Shown piece by piece: positions 1-6,123 of a stretch of 9,787 nucleotides of DNA. The stretch is from Verrucomicrobiota bacterium (GTDB lineage Bacteria; Verrucomicrobiota; Verrucomicrobiia; Verrucomicrobiales; DEV007). The position numbers were made by a program, and so were the translations under genes. How positions within the stretch are numbered: position 1 is the first letter of the stretch; each line of letters starts with the position of its first letter. The notes under the pieces are model-generated. The model saw only the letters and a program-made list of their open reading frames with translations, ran no database searches and was not told the origin of the DNA. The stretch lies in the NCBI GenBank assembly GCA_027618625.1, contig JAQCER010000061.1, positions 1 to 9,787 on the forward strand, given 5' to 3'.

Positions 1-650
1 AGGTTCTGGAGAATTATTCGGATCGAGCGAATCGCGTCGTCGTTCGCAGGGATCGGATAGTCGATCAGAGCAGGATCGGCATTGCTGTCGACCAGTGCAA
101 CGATTGGGATCTTCAAGCGGCGGGCTTCGGCGACTGCGATCGTCTCGCGGGCGGAATCGACGATCACAATAGCGTCTGGATATTTCTCCATGCCCCGAAT
201 TCCCTGAAGGTTGCGCAGAAGCTTGTTCTTTTCCCGGTTCAGTGCGGCGAGTTCTTTCTTACTCCGTGCTTTGAAGTCGGCGGATTTCTCAATGTTCTCT
301 AGGAACTCAAGGCGCTTCACGCTCTTGCGGATGGTGGTGAGGTTTGTCAGCGTGCCACCCAGCCAGCGGTGGTTGACGTAAAATTGACCGGTGGCATCGG
401 CAGCTTCGCGAACGGAATCGTGCGCCTGGCGCTTGCAGCCGACGAACAGGATCTTTTTGTTCTGGCGCACACAGGAACAGAGAAACTCAGCGGCAGCACC
501 CAGCTGGATAGCGGTTTGCTCAACGTTGATAATGTGGATGTTGTTCTTCGTTTGAAGAAGATACGGACGCATCCGTGGGTTCCACTTTTTGCTCTGGTGT
601 CCAAAGTGAACACCGGCTTCCACCAATTCTTTTACAAGTTCTGTAGGCAT
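1..650 (-). CDS. rpsB: 30S ribosomal protein S2, 3' end cut by window edge
   Basis: Structural protein of the small ribosomal subunit, needed for S1 docking and translation initiation. The first 216 residues are visible, reading from the ATG at 648-650 ([19 protein letters not shown]). Family landmarks are clear: the N-terminal GVHFGHQ with KKWNPRM, then HIINVEQTA, the RWLGGTLTN motif near the middle, and PDAIVIVDS followed by [17 protein letters not shown]2 proteins are usually about 230-260 residues, so only a short C-terminal part lies beyond position 1. The start codon is the family's normal start, with a weak GGAAAG about 8 nt upstream. Upstream lie a sigma70-like promoter and a structured leader, listed separately. 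tsf often follows rpsB in bacteria, but that region is outside the window. Identity is secure. Confidence 0.97.
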   Translation of the reverse strand, partial: MPTELVKELVEAGVHFGHQSKKWNPRMRPYLLQTKNNIHIINVEQTAIQLGAAAEFLCSCVRQNKKILFVGCKRQAHDSVREAADATGQFYVNHRWLGGTLTNLTTIRKSVKRLEFLENIEKSADFKARSKKELAALNREKNKLLRNLQGIRGMEKYPDAIVIVDSARETIAVAEARRLKIPIVALVDSNADPALIDYPIPANDDAIRSIRIILQN

Positions 651-676
651 GATTTGTCTTTCCAAGGAATGCACGC

Positions 677-774
677 CGGAAATCGGTTCCGTTGCGCTCA
701 GCCCAGTCAGGCTGATCCATTCTCTGCGGAATAAGTTAAGGTTTAACGATTTCCAGAAAAAGAAGCTTTCTGGA
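677..774 (-). promoter_or_regulatory. Structured rpsB 5' leader with three stem-loops
   Basis: Three perfect inverted repeats lie in the predicted leader. In transcript order they are: TCCAGAAA/TTTCTGGA (752-774, 8-bp stem, 7-nt loop), TCAGCC/GGCTGA (698-715, 6-bp stem, 6-nt loop) and CGGAA/TTCCG (677-691, 5-bp stem, 5-nt loop). The first begins almost at the predicted transcript 5' end. None is followed by a T run in the rpsB direction, so they do not look like terminators. Ribosomal-protein leaders often bind their own product, and S2 represses rpsB in E. coli. A similar role here is inference. Confidence 0.4.
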
Positions 775-784
775 GCGAGCGCGC

Positions 785-812
785 ACTATAGGCTCGGAAA
801 ACGACGGCGCAA
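785..812 (-). promoter_or_regulatory. Predicted sigma70-type promoter of rpsB
   Basis: On the minus strand TTGCGC (807-812) and TATAGT (785-790) are separated by 16 bp. Both are close to the sigma70 consensus, and the pair points at rpsB. Transcription would start near 778, giving a 5' leader of roughly 128 nt. This is read from sequence only; the start site is inferred. Confidence 0.55.
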
Positions 813-865
813 GGGCGAATTCCACGAACTTCTCGAAGATTGGTTCTGCGCCGGTTTCCTCGGTT

Positions 866-886
866 TGGTCGCTTGCCGAACGACCA
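866..886. promoter_or_regulatory. Dyad upstream of metallophosphoesterase
   Basis: TGGTCG (866-871) and CGACCA (881-886) form a perfect 6-bp inverted repeat around a 9-nt centre. It lies 31 nt before the ATG of the metallophosphoesterase gene, in the region between two divergent genes. It could be an operator or a mRNA hairpin, or it could be chance. Nothing else convincing, and no clear promoter for the rightward gene, was seen in 813-916. Confidence 0.2.
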
Positions 887-916
887 CAGCCTGCTTACCT
901 GTGGGCCCTGCAATTG

Positions 917-1765
917 ATGAAGCGTCGCCAATTTCTCCAACTCGCTGGACTCGGATCTGCTGCGGTGGCGACCTTTGGTTACGGATTCAAGGTGGAACCG
1001 GGCCTGTTGTCGATCACCCGCAGGGAAGTCGTGATGCCAAATCTGCCCGGCGATCTGGACGGCCTGCGCGTGGCAATGTTCGGCGATCTTCACTATCGAC
1101 CGGATGCGGACGAGCCACTGGTGCAGAAGCTGGTGGAGGCGGTGAACCAGGAGGCACCGGATCTGGTGGCGATCGTCGGCGACTACCTTGAGCACGATGA
1201 TGCGGTGATTCCACAGCTGCTGGAGCATCTGGCAGGCATCAGAGCGAAGCATGGGATCTTTGCCATCATGGGGAACCACGATGGCTGGTACAGCGTCGGT
1301 TCGCGGGTGAAAAAGATGTTCAAAGAGCGCGGAGTCGATTTCCTGATCAACGCGCACTCGCAAATCACCATCCATCAAACGCGCTTGGCGGTTGCCGGCA
1401 CGGACAATGTGTGGGACGGGAATCCAGACATTGCGGCTACTTTCAGAGGCATCGCCAAAGACACACCGACGCTGGCGTTGATTCACGAGCCGGACTACTT
1501 CGACACCGTGGTCAGCGGTCGGGCCAACATCCTGCAGCTTTCCGGTCACACCCATGGCGGCCAGTGTCGTGTTCCTTTGATCGGCTATGCGCCGCAAACT
1601 GTTACCTGGGGGAAGAAATACATTTACGGCGAGTTCGAACGTAGAGCGTCAAAGCTGTTTGTGACCCGTGGTGTAGGAACGACGGGTATTCGTGTCAGGT
1701 TTGCCTGCCGCCCGGAACTCGCCATGCTGACACTGCGAAGTCCCGAAGTATTGGTTCAGGAGTGA
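917..1765 (+). CDS. Tat-exported metallophosphoesterase, YaeI/YkuE type
   Basis: Calcineurin-like phosphoesterase of 282 residues. The N-terminus has a twin-arginine signal (KRRQFLQLAG, residues 2-11) and a hydrophobic stretch, predicting folded export or inner-membrane anchoring with the enzyme outside the cytoplasm. The binuclear-metal motifs come in the family order: GDLH (56-59), GDY (88-90), GNHD (119-122), a histidine in LIHEPD (190) and GHTHGGQ (210-216). E. coli YaeI has the same architecture, including the RRRFLQ start. YaeI-like enzymes are phosphodiesterases whose natural substrates are poorly known. Chlamydial LpxG, a UDP-2,3-diacylglucosamine pyrophosphatase of lipid A synthesis, also belongs to this fold, so a lipid role is possible but unproven. 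I chose ATG 917 over the adjacent TTG 914 because it places the twin arginines at residues 3-4. No Shine-Dalgarno is visible. The gene is divergent from rpsB, and its end overlaps the msrA-like remnant tail to tail. Confidence 0.88.
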   Translation: MKRRQFLQLAGLGSAAVATFGYGFKVEPGLLSITRREVVMPNLPGDLDGLRVAMFGDLHYRPDADEPLVQKLVEAVNQEAPDLVAIVGDYLEHDDAVIPQLLEHLAGIRAKHGIFAIMGNHDGWYSVGSRVKKMFKERGVDFLINAHSQITIHQTRLAVAGTDNVWDGNPDIAATFRGIAKDTPTLALIHEPDYFDTVVSGRANILQLSGHTHGGQCRVPLIGYAPQTVTWGKKYIYGEFERRASKLFVTRGVGTTGIRVRFACRPELAMLTLRSPEVLVQE

Positions 1766-1990
1766 GCCTCGACTGCCCGATCCGCCCCGGGGATTACGCG
1801 CAAGAAGCGATGCACGGCGCACTTGTATTGTTCCATTTCCTCCTCGACGAATTCGGATACCTTTGTCGGATCGTATCGCACTTCGACAGCCTCGGCATGG
1901 TCTCCATGGTTCTCGTATCTGGGGCTGGCGCGAGGTGCCTCCCGCATAACCGGAAACGACTTCAATTACTTCTTCGACGTGTTCAGGCAA
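1756..1990 (-). pseudogene. Frameshifted msrA-like fragment (methionine sulfoxide reductase A)
   Basis: Two minus-strand frames join into one MsrA-like stretch. The frame from 1990 gives VEEVIEVVSGYAGGTSRQP, with the family's GYAGG signature. From about 1920 the next frame gives RYENHGDHAEAVEVRYDP, matching the MsrA GDHAE (usually GHAE) and V-x-YDP block. Removing one C from the CCCC run at 1921-1924 joins the two in phase. The fragment lacks the N-terminal GCFW catalytic-cysteine motif; that side is occupied by the end of uxaC. After the YDP block the sequence (EFVEEEMEQYK onward to a TGA at 1756-1758) no longer resembles MsrA clearly. I read this as a decayed remnant, roughly a third of a normal gene, left next to uxaC. 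A sequencing error could explain the frameshift but not the missing ends. No promoter or ribosome site is visible. Confidence 0.6.
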
Positions 1991-3383
1991 ACGGAAACCA
2001 TGTCTTCGCGTTGAGGTAACACACGTTGCTGACGAGTTCAGTCAGCATTTCGAAATCTCCAGGCAGAGTGCCCTCGGCAACGTCCTCTCCCAGCATGTTG
2101 CAGAAAATTCTGCGGAAGTATTCGTGCCGTGGGTAGGACATAAAGGATCGAGAGTCGGTGAGCATGCCGACGAATCGAGAAAGCAGCCCGAGGTTGGACA
2201 GGGCATTGATTTGCCATTCCATCCCCTCCTTCTGGTCGAGAAACCACCAGCCGGATCCGAATTGCACCTTACCAGGGGTGCCGCCTTCCTGAAAGTTTCC
2301 TATCATGGAGGCGAAAACGTAGTTGTCGCGCGGATTGCCATTGTAGAGAATCGTCTTGGGCAGGTGATTGTCCTGATCGAGTCGGTCGAGAAAGCGAGAC
2401 AGGTTTTCGGCCTGCGGCCAGTCGCCCATCGAATCAAAGCCGGTATCGGGCCCGATTTCCTTGAACCTGCGGGTGTTGTTGTTGCGCAATGGCCCGAGGT
2501 GGAGTTGTTTCACCCAGCCACGGTCGGCATCCCAGCGGCCAGTGAGCAGCATGATGTGCGTGGCGAAGATCTCCTTCTCGCGAGGTGTGATTGCCTCACC
2601 AGCGCGTGCCTTGTCGTAGACAGCCACCACTTCCGCTTCGGGAGCAAACGTGGCATGGCAGTAGCTGAGACCGTGGTCAGACAGGCGGCAGCCACGCTCG
2701 TGGAAGTAGTCGTGCCGATCCTTGAGCGCGGCGATCAAATCGTCGAACGTTCGCGTGCTTCTACCTGTGGCGGCTGCCAGCTTGTCGCAGTAGGCATTGA
2801 AAAACTCCGGCTGATCGACTTTGAGAACGGCATCCGGCCGGAATGCAGGGATCACTTTGGTTCCAATGCCGGACTCTGCTATTGCCTTGTGATGCTCAAG
2901 TGTATCTACCGGATCGTCCGTAGTGCATACTACTTCGACTTTGAAGTCCTTGAGAATTCCGTGCGCCGTTCGCTGTGGCTCTGCCAGCTGGCGATTCGCC
3001 TCGTCCCAGATTTCTTTGGCGGTATCGCCATTCAGCAGGACATCGATGCCAAAGTAACGCCTTAATTCAAGATGGGTCCAGTGGTAGAGCGGGTTGCGCA
3101 AGGTATGTGGCACCGTCTCCGCCCAGGCGACAAATTTGTCATACGGATCCGCGTTTCCGGTACAGAATTCCTCGGCTACGCCATTGCTACGCATGGCCCT
3201 CCACTTGTAGTGATCCCCCTGCAGCCAGATCTCGAACAAGTTCGAAAACTTGCGATTGGTCGCTACGTCTTCGGGTGACAGGTGGCAATGATAGTCAATG
3301 ATCGGAAGTGCTTCAGCAACTTCGTGGTAGAGGCGCCGCGCCATTACGCCCTGAAGCAGAAAATCGTCGTGGATAAATGTCAT
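1983..3383 (-). CDS. uxaC: Glucuronate isomerase (uronate isomerase)
   Basis: Converts D-glucuronate to D-fructuronate (and galacturonate to tagaturonate), the first step of cytoplasmic uronate breakdown. The protein has 466 residues, close to the 470 of E. coli UxaC, and is recognisable throughout. An amidohydrolase-like metal site appears at DYHCHLSP (30-37). Other landmarks are FEIWLQGDHYKWRAMRSNG, HWTHLELRRYFGI, VVCTTDDPVDTLEHH, FRPDAVL, and near the C-terminus GSGWWFLDQKEGME, LTDSRSFMSYPRHEYFRRI and a final TWFPFA. I chose ATG 3381-3383 because the protein then begins MTFIHDDFLL as in the family; the frame stays open 30 codons further upstream, but that stretch is not family-like. No other uronate genes (uxaB, uxuA, kdg genes) lie in the window, so it is locally an orphan. 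It may be read from the L,D-transpeptidase side, since that gene is upstream on the same strand with a 141-nt gap. Confidence 0.96.
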   Translation of the reverse strand: MTFIHDDFLLQGVMARRLYHEVAEALPIIDYHCHLSPEDVATNRKFSNLFEIWLQGDHYKWRAMRSNGVAEEFCTGNADPYDKFVAWAETVPHTLRNPLYHWTHLELRRYFGIDVLLNGDTAKEIWDEANRQLAEPQRTAHGILKDFKVEVVCTTDDPVDTLEHHKAIAESGIGTKVIPAFRPDAVLKVDQPEFFNAYCDKLAAATGRSTRTFDDLIAALKDRHDYFHERGCRLSDHGLSYCHATFAPEAEVVAVYDKARAGEAITPREKEIFATHIMLLTGRWDADRGWVKQLHLGPLRNNNTRRFKEIGPDTGFDSMGDWPQAENLSRFLDRLDQDNHLPKTILYNGNPRDNYVFASMIGNFQEGGTPGKVQFGSGWWFLDQKEGMEWQINALSNLGLLSRFVGMLTDSRSFMSYPRHEYFRRIFCNMLGEDVAEGTLPGDFEMLTELVSNVCYLNAKTWFPFA

Positions 3384-3502
3384 GCCTGGATTCAGATGCA
3401 GTGAGTTTATCGGTAATGGTGTCCTGACTTCGAGAAGAAACAAACACTTCCTTAACTGAACGCCCAGCCGCATCTCGCAGCTGAGGACTCCCAGTCCATT
3501 TT

Positions 3503-3517
3503 CCGCCAGCCTGGCGG
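3503..3517. repeat. Small perfect dyad after L,D-transpeptidase gene
   Basis: CCGCCAG and CTGGCGG flank a single C, just past the stop codon of the L,D-transpeptidase gene. As RNA it could form a GC-rich hairpin once the central pairs open for a loop. In the gene's direction it is followed by AAAA, not a U run, so a classic intrinsic terminator is not supported. It may weaken read-through into uxaC or stabilise the upstream 3' end. The rest of 3384-3524 shows nothing identifiable. Confidence 0.3.
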
Positions 3518-3524
3518 CGCCCGA

Positions 3525-4184
3525 CTAGCGGGTGACAGCGTCAGAATCGAGCTGGCGAACTTTGCGGGTGGCAACGAGTGCCCGCTCTTTTCTCGCGATC
3601 GATTTCTGCTGCCGTCTGGCCAGATGATCTCCGGTGAACAAGCTGTCTGGAACCACCGTGATCCGTGTCCCCACGCCGATGCGGTCGTACAGATCGATCA
3701 CGTCATCCGAGCGCATGCGGATACAGCCGTAGCTGGCCGGGCTTCCGATTCGCCATTCTTCAGGGGTGCCATGGATATAGATAAAGCGGCCGAACGCGTT
3801 GCGATTGTGAGGCTCCAGGCCGGACAACCACAAGATACGGGTAACGATCGGATCTCGCCCCTGCGCGTTGGGCTTCAAGACTTCCCCTGTAGGGCGGCGG
3901 CCTTTGAAAACGGCACCAGCTGGCATGCCCCGTCCAATCTTTTTCGCCACCTTCAGCGTACCCAGTGGCGTGCATTTGCTGCCAGGCCGATCACCCAGGC
4001 CGAACTTTGAAGTCGACACCGGATACATCTTTTCCACCTTTTCCCCGTCCATGACGATCATCCGCTGATCCTTGACACTCACCATCACCTGCTTGGTCGC
4101 GCAGTTGTTCAATATAGCTAATGCACTGATGCATAGTGCTATGCGTAGAATTTTCGCGACGAGTTCGCTGTTTTCATTTTTCAT
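3525..4184 (-). CDS. L,D-transpeptidase (YkuD domain), lipoprotein-like
   Basis: Predicted periplasmic enzyme that forms L,D crosslinks in peptidoglycan or attaches proteins to it. It has 219 residues. A hydrophobic segment (about 12-25) ends in LNNC28, resembling a lipoprotein signal, although Asn at -1 is outside the usual Gly/Ala/Ser set. The YkuD core follows: MVSVKDQRMIVMDG (34-47), YPVSTSKFGLGDRPGSKCTPLGT (begins about 54), then IYIHGTPEE (135-143) and the catalytic block SYGCIRM (151-157), with His138 and nucleophile Cys154. The usual SHGCxR appears here as SYGCIR. The last 40 or so residues are basic (ARRQQKS, ARKERALVATRKVR) and probably unstructured, perhaps wall-binding. ATG 4182-4184 gives a normal signal sequence. 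An AT-rich, promoter-like stretch lies just upstream. truA is 170 nt upstream on the same strand. Enzyme class is secure; the exact role is not. Confidence 0.9.
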   Translation of the reverse strand: MKNENSELVAKILRIALCISALAILNNCATKQVMVSVKDQRMIVMDGEKVEKMYPVSTSKFGLGDRPGSKCTPLGTLKVAKKIGRGMPAGAVFKGRRPTGEVLKPNAQGRDPIVTRILWLSGLEPHNRNAFGRFIYIHGTPEEWRIGSPASYGCIRMRSDDVIDLYDRIGVGTRITVVPDSLFTGDHLARRQQKSIARKERALVATRKVRQLDSDAVTR

Positions 4185-4194
4185 ACTAAGCAGA

Positions 4195-4222
4195 ATAATA
4201 ACAGAAATTAATAAAAAATCAA
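4195..4222 (-). promoter_or_regulatory. Possible promoter for the L,D-transpeptidase gene
   Basis: The 50 bases before the gene are markedly AT-rich compared with everything around them. On the minus strand TTGATT (4217-4222) and TATTAT (4195-4200) sit 16 bp apart. The transcript would start only about 4 nt before the ATG and so be nearly leaderless, which lowers confidence. The remainder of 4223-4354 holds no gene that I can support. Confidence 0.3.
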
Positions 4223-4354
4223 CCTGCCAAGATTGTCAGACCAAGGAACGTGAAGTGAACGCAGCCGGTGTGCCAAAGCAAGTGGCCAATCACTCCCGAT
4301 CTCCCTTGTGTGAGCGCGCGACACAAATTCGACCGAAATTGGCAGGGCTTGGAG

Positions 4355-5137
4355 CTAGCCCAGAGTATCCAGTGGGTACTCTACTCGTTCGAGATACAAT
4401 CCATCGGCAGGCGCGCAAAAGGGGGCTTTTGCCCCAGCGGTCTGACCATTGAGCAGCCCGGTAAAAAATGCCATGTTCTCCCTGCCCTGAGCGCAACGGA
4501 CCAGGCCACCAGTCAGCAGGCGGACCATTTTGTAAAGGAATCCATCGCCCGTGAACCGCAGGATGAGACGGTCGCCATCGATTTCCAATTGTGTGTCGAA
4601 GATGGTTCGGACGCGTGAGTCCTGGTCGGAGGCGTCTCCCCGATTCGCGGCAAAGGCGGTGAAGTCGTGCTGCCCTGACAAAGCAGCAAGCCCTGCCTCC
4701 AGCACCGTGTGGTCGAGCTTGCCGAAGATGTGCCATGCCCGGCCCGCTGCGTGGGGAGGCAACACGGCAGCGTGGTGAATGTGATAGGCGTAAGTCTTGC
4801 GTTGAGCATCAAAGCGGGCGTGGAAGTTATCCGCAGCTGGTGCGCAGTCCATAATGCGCACGGTGGCTGGGAGGTTTACATTGAGCGCACGGCACCATGC
4901 CCGTGCATCCAGCGATGAGCCGTCCATCGCGTCGAAATGGGCCACCTGTCCCAGCGCGTGCACGCCGGCATCGGTGCGACCTGATCCATGCACGCAAATC
5001 CTTTCATCGCCCTGGCAGCCACTCACTTTGCTCAGCGCGGCTTCGATCAGCCCCTGCACAGTGGTGGCGGCTGGTTGCTTCTGCCACCCGGCGAAGGGTT
5101 GGCCATCGTATGCAATGGTGATGCGAAATCGCGACAT
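4355..5137 (-). CDS. truA: tRNA pseudouridine(38-40) synthase TruA
   Basis: Isomerises uridines 38-40 in the anticodon arm of many tRNAs to pseudouridine, in the cytoplasm. The protein has 260 residues (E. coli TruA has 270). Diagnostic stretches in order: ITIAYDGQPFAGWQKQP (7-22) with TVQGLIEAAL, then GSGRTDAGVHALGQVAHFD with the catalytic aspartate at residue 56 (Asp60 in E. coli), LNVNLPATVRI, FHARFDAQRKTYAYHI, GQHDFTAFAA and the C-terminal GDGFLYKMVRLLTGGL. The start MSRFRITIAYDG is the family's normal beginning. The gene begins 22 nt after the stop of the K+ channel gene, so the two are probably one transcript, although no functional link is known. All motifs are intact. Confidence 0.97.
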   Translation of the reverse strand: MSRFRITIAYDGQPFAGWQKQPAATTVQGLIEAALSKVSGCQGDERICVHGSGRTDAGVHALGQVAHFDAMDGSSLDARAWCRALNVNLPATVRIMDCAPAADNFHARFDAQRKTYAYHIHHAAVLPPHAAGRAWHIFGKLDHTVLEAGLAALSGQHDFTAFAANRGDASDQDSRVRTIFDTQLEIDGDRLILRFTGDGFLYKMVRLLTGGLVRCAQGRENMAFFTGLLNGQTAGAKAPFCAPADGLYLERVEYPLDTLG

Positions 5138-5159
5138 GGAAACTCAGCGAACCGGGTGG

Positions 5160-6017
5160 CTACATCTTCTGCCCACACATCTTGCAGTAGAGCGCTGCAG
5201 GGTCGTGACCGTGCTGCCCGCAGTTGGGGCAATTGCGCGAGTCGGGCCTGATGGCCTGAAGTTCCCTGTTGAGCTCTGCACTGACGATGCCCGTGGGAAC
5301 CGCAATGATGGCAAAGCCTGTAAGCATCATGATCGATGCCAGCATCTTCCCTAACACTGTCACTGGAGTGATGTCGCCGTAGCCGACGGTAGTGATGGTA
5401 ACGATCCCCCAGTAGATCGCCTGCGGGATGCTGGTGAAATCCGAATTCTCCTGCCCGCCTTCGATGATGTACATCAACGTGCTTTCGATACAGACGATCG
5501 AAAGCACGCCAAACAGAAACACCAGGATCTTCGAGCGGCTGGCCTGCAAGGCGTTGATCAGCACGTAGGCCGAGCCCATGTGCGAGGCCATCTTGAGGAT
5601 CCGGAACATGCGCAGCAATCGCAGCACCCGGATCACCATAAAGTGCCCGGAGCCAGTCAAGAAGACTTCGAGAAACGTCGGCAGGATCGAAATCAGATCA
5701 ACGATTCCAAAAAAGCTGAACATGTAACGCAGCCTGTTGCGGCATGTCCACACCCTCAACACATACTCAATCGTGAAGAATACTGTGAAGACCCATTCCG
5801 TGGTCCGCAAAATCCCTGCATACTGGCTTCGGATCGATTCAACGCTTTCCAGCATCACGACTACCACACTGATCCCGATCAGCCAGAGCAGAACGATATC
5901 AAAGGCTCTGGCAGCCGGAGTGTCTGACAGGAAAATGATCCGCCAGAGCCGTTCTTTGAACGAAGAGGGGGCTACCGGCGGTTCGGTTTCGTGTGGATGT
6001 ACGGAGTGTGGATTCAT
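5160..6017 (-). CDS. Six-TM voltage-gated-type K+ channel with C-terminal zinc ribbon
   Basis: Inner-membrane ion channel subunit of 285 residues, expected to work as a tetramer. Segments by rough position: S1 39-56, S2 73-92, S3 102-120, S4 127-143, S5 163-185, pore helix 196-208 and S6 222-246. S4 carries charges at every third residue (Arg130, 133, 136, 139, Lys142), the classic voltage-sensor pattern. The filter TTVGYGD (209-215) is the K+-selective signature. After S6 there is no RCK or cyclic-nucleotide domain. Instead a short tail carries two CxxC pairs (Cys263/266 and Cys278/281, CPNCG and CKMCG), predicting a small zinc ribbon. The N-terminus (His/Pro/Glu rich) is cytoplasmic. I chose ATG 6015-6017; an in-frame TTG at 6042-6044 would add nine residues. 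Probably cotranscribed with truA; divergent from aroE across a 106-nt region with two strong dyads. Gating by voltage is inferred from S4. Confidence 0.93.
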   Translation of the reverse strand: MNPHSVHPHETEPPVAPSSFKERLWRIIFLSDTPAARAFDIVLLWLIGISVVVVMLESVESIRSQYAGILRTTEWVFTVFFTIEYVLRVWTCRNRLRYMFSFFGIVDLISILPTFLEVFLTGSGHFMVIRVLRLLRMFRILKMASHMGSAYVLINALQASRSKILVFLFGVLSIVCIESTLMYIIEGGQENSDFTSIPQAIYWGIVTITTVGYGDITPVTVLGKMLASIMMLTGFAIIAVPTGIVSAELNRELQAIRPDSRNCPNCGQHGHDPAALYCKMCGQKM

Positions 6018-6066
6018 AAAAACCGTTGAGCTGTATGAGCGCAATCACTTTACGCGTTCTTTCCCT

Positions 6067-6094
6067 GCGCAAAGCGGAAATTTTCCGCTCGCGC
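6067..6094. promoter_or_regulatory. Perfect 17-bp dyad between channel gene and aroE
   Basis: AGCGGAAA (6073-6080), a central T and TTTCCGCT (6082-6089) form a perfect inverted repeat, further flanked by GCGC on both sides (6067-6070 and 6091-6094). It lies in the 106-nt region between two divergent genes, a usual place for an operator. As RNA in the aroE leader it would be a stable hairpin. Function is inferred. Confidence 0.45.
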
Positions 6095-6096
6095 CG

Positions 6097-6111
6097 ACCA
6101 TCGCCGATGGT
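6097..6111. promoter_or_regulatory. Perfect 15-bp dyad just before aroE
   Basis: ACCATCG (6097-6103), a central C and CGATGGT (6105-6111) form a perfect inverted repeat. It ends 12 nt before the predicted GTG start of aroE, next to the GAGG (6117-6120) that may be its ribosome site. Its centre is 23 bp from that of the preceding dyad. A folded form could influence translation initiation, or the pair could be protein-binding sites. Confidence 0.4.
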
Positions 6112-6123
6112 AGTCTGAGGGCT

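Noticed and set aside
649..1191. Plus-strand open frame of 180 codons across the rpsB start and metallophosphoesterase N-terminus
   Set aside because: Low-complexity, Arg/Gly-rich product that overlaps two well-supported genes in other frames.
743..1597. Long minus-strand open frame of 284 codons opposite the metallophosphoesterase gene
   Set aside because: It is a shadow of a clear gene on the plus strand; its protein is Arg/His/Gln rich with no family motif, and it would overlap the rpsB leader.
2124..3065. Plus-strand open frame of 313 codons inside uxaC
   Set aside because: Antisense to a fully recognisable UxaC; no start signal and no recognisable domain.
3503..3517. GC-rich dyad as a rho-independent terminator
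   Set aside because: Followed by A residues in the direction of the gene and by no T run in either direction; the loop would be very small.
5737..6123. Upstream extension of the aroE frame to give a 444-residue protein
   Set aside because: The extension lies opposite the channel gene and has no AroE-like sequence; a fusion is not supported.
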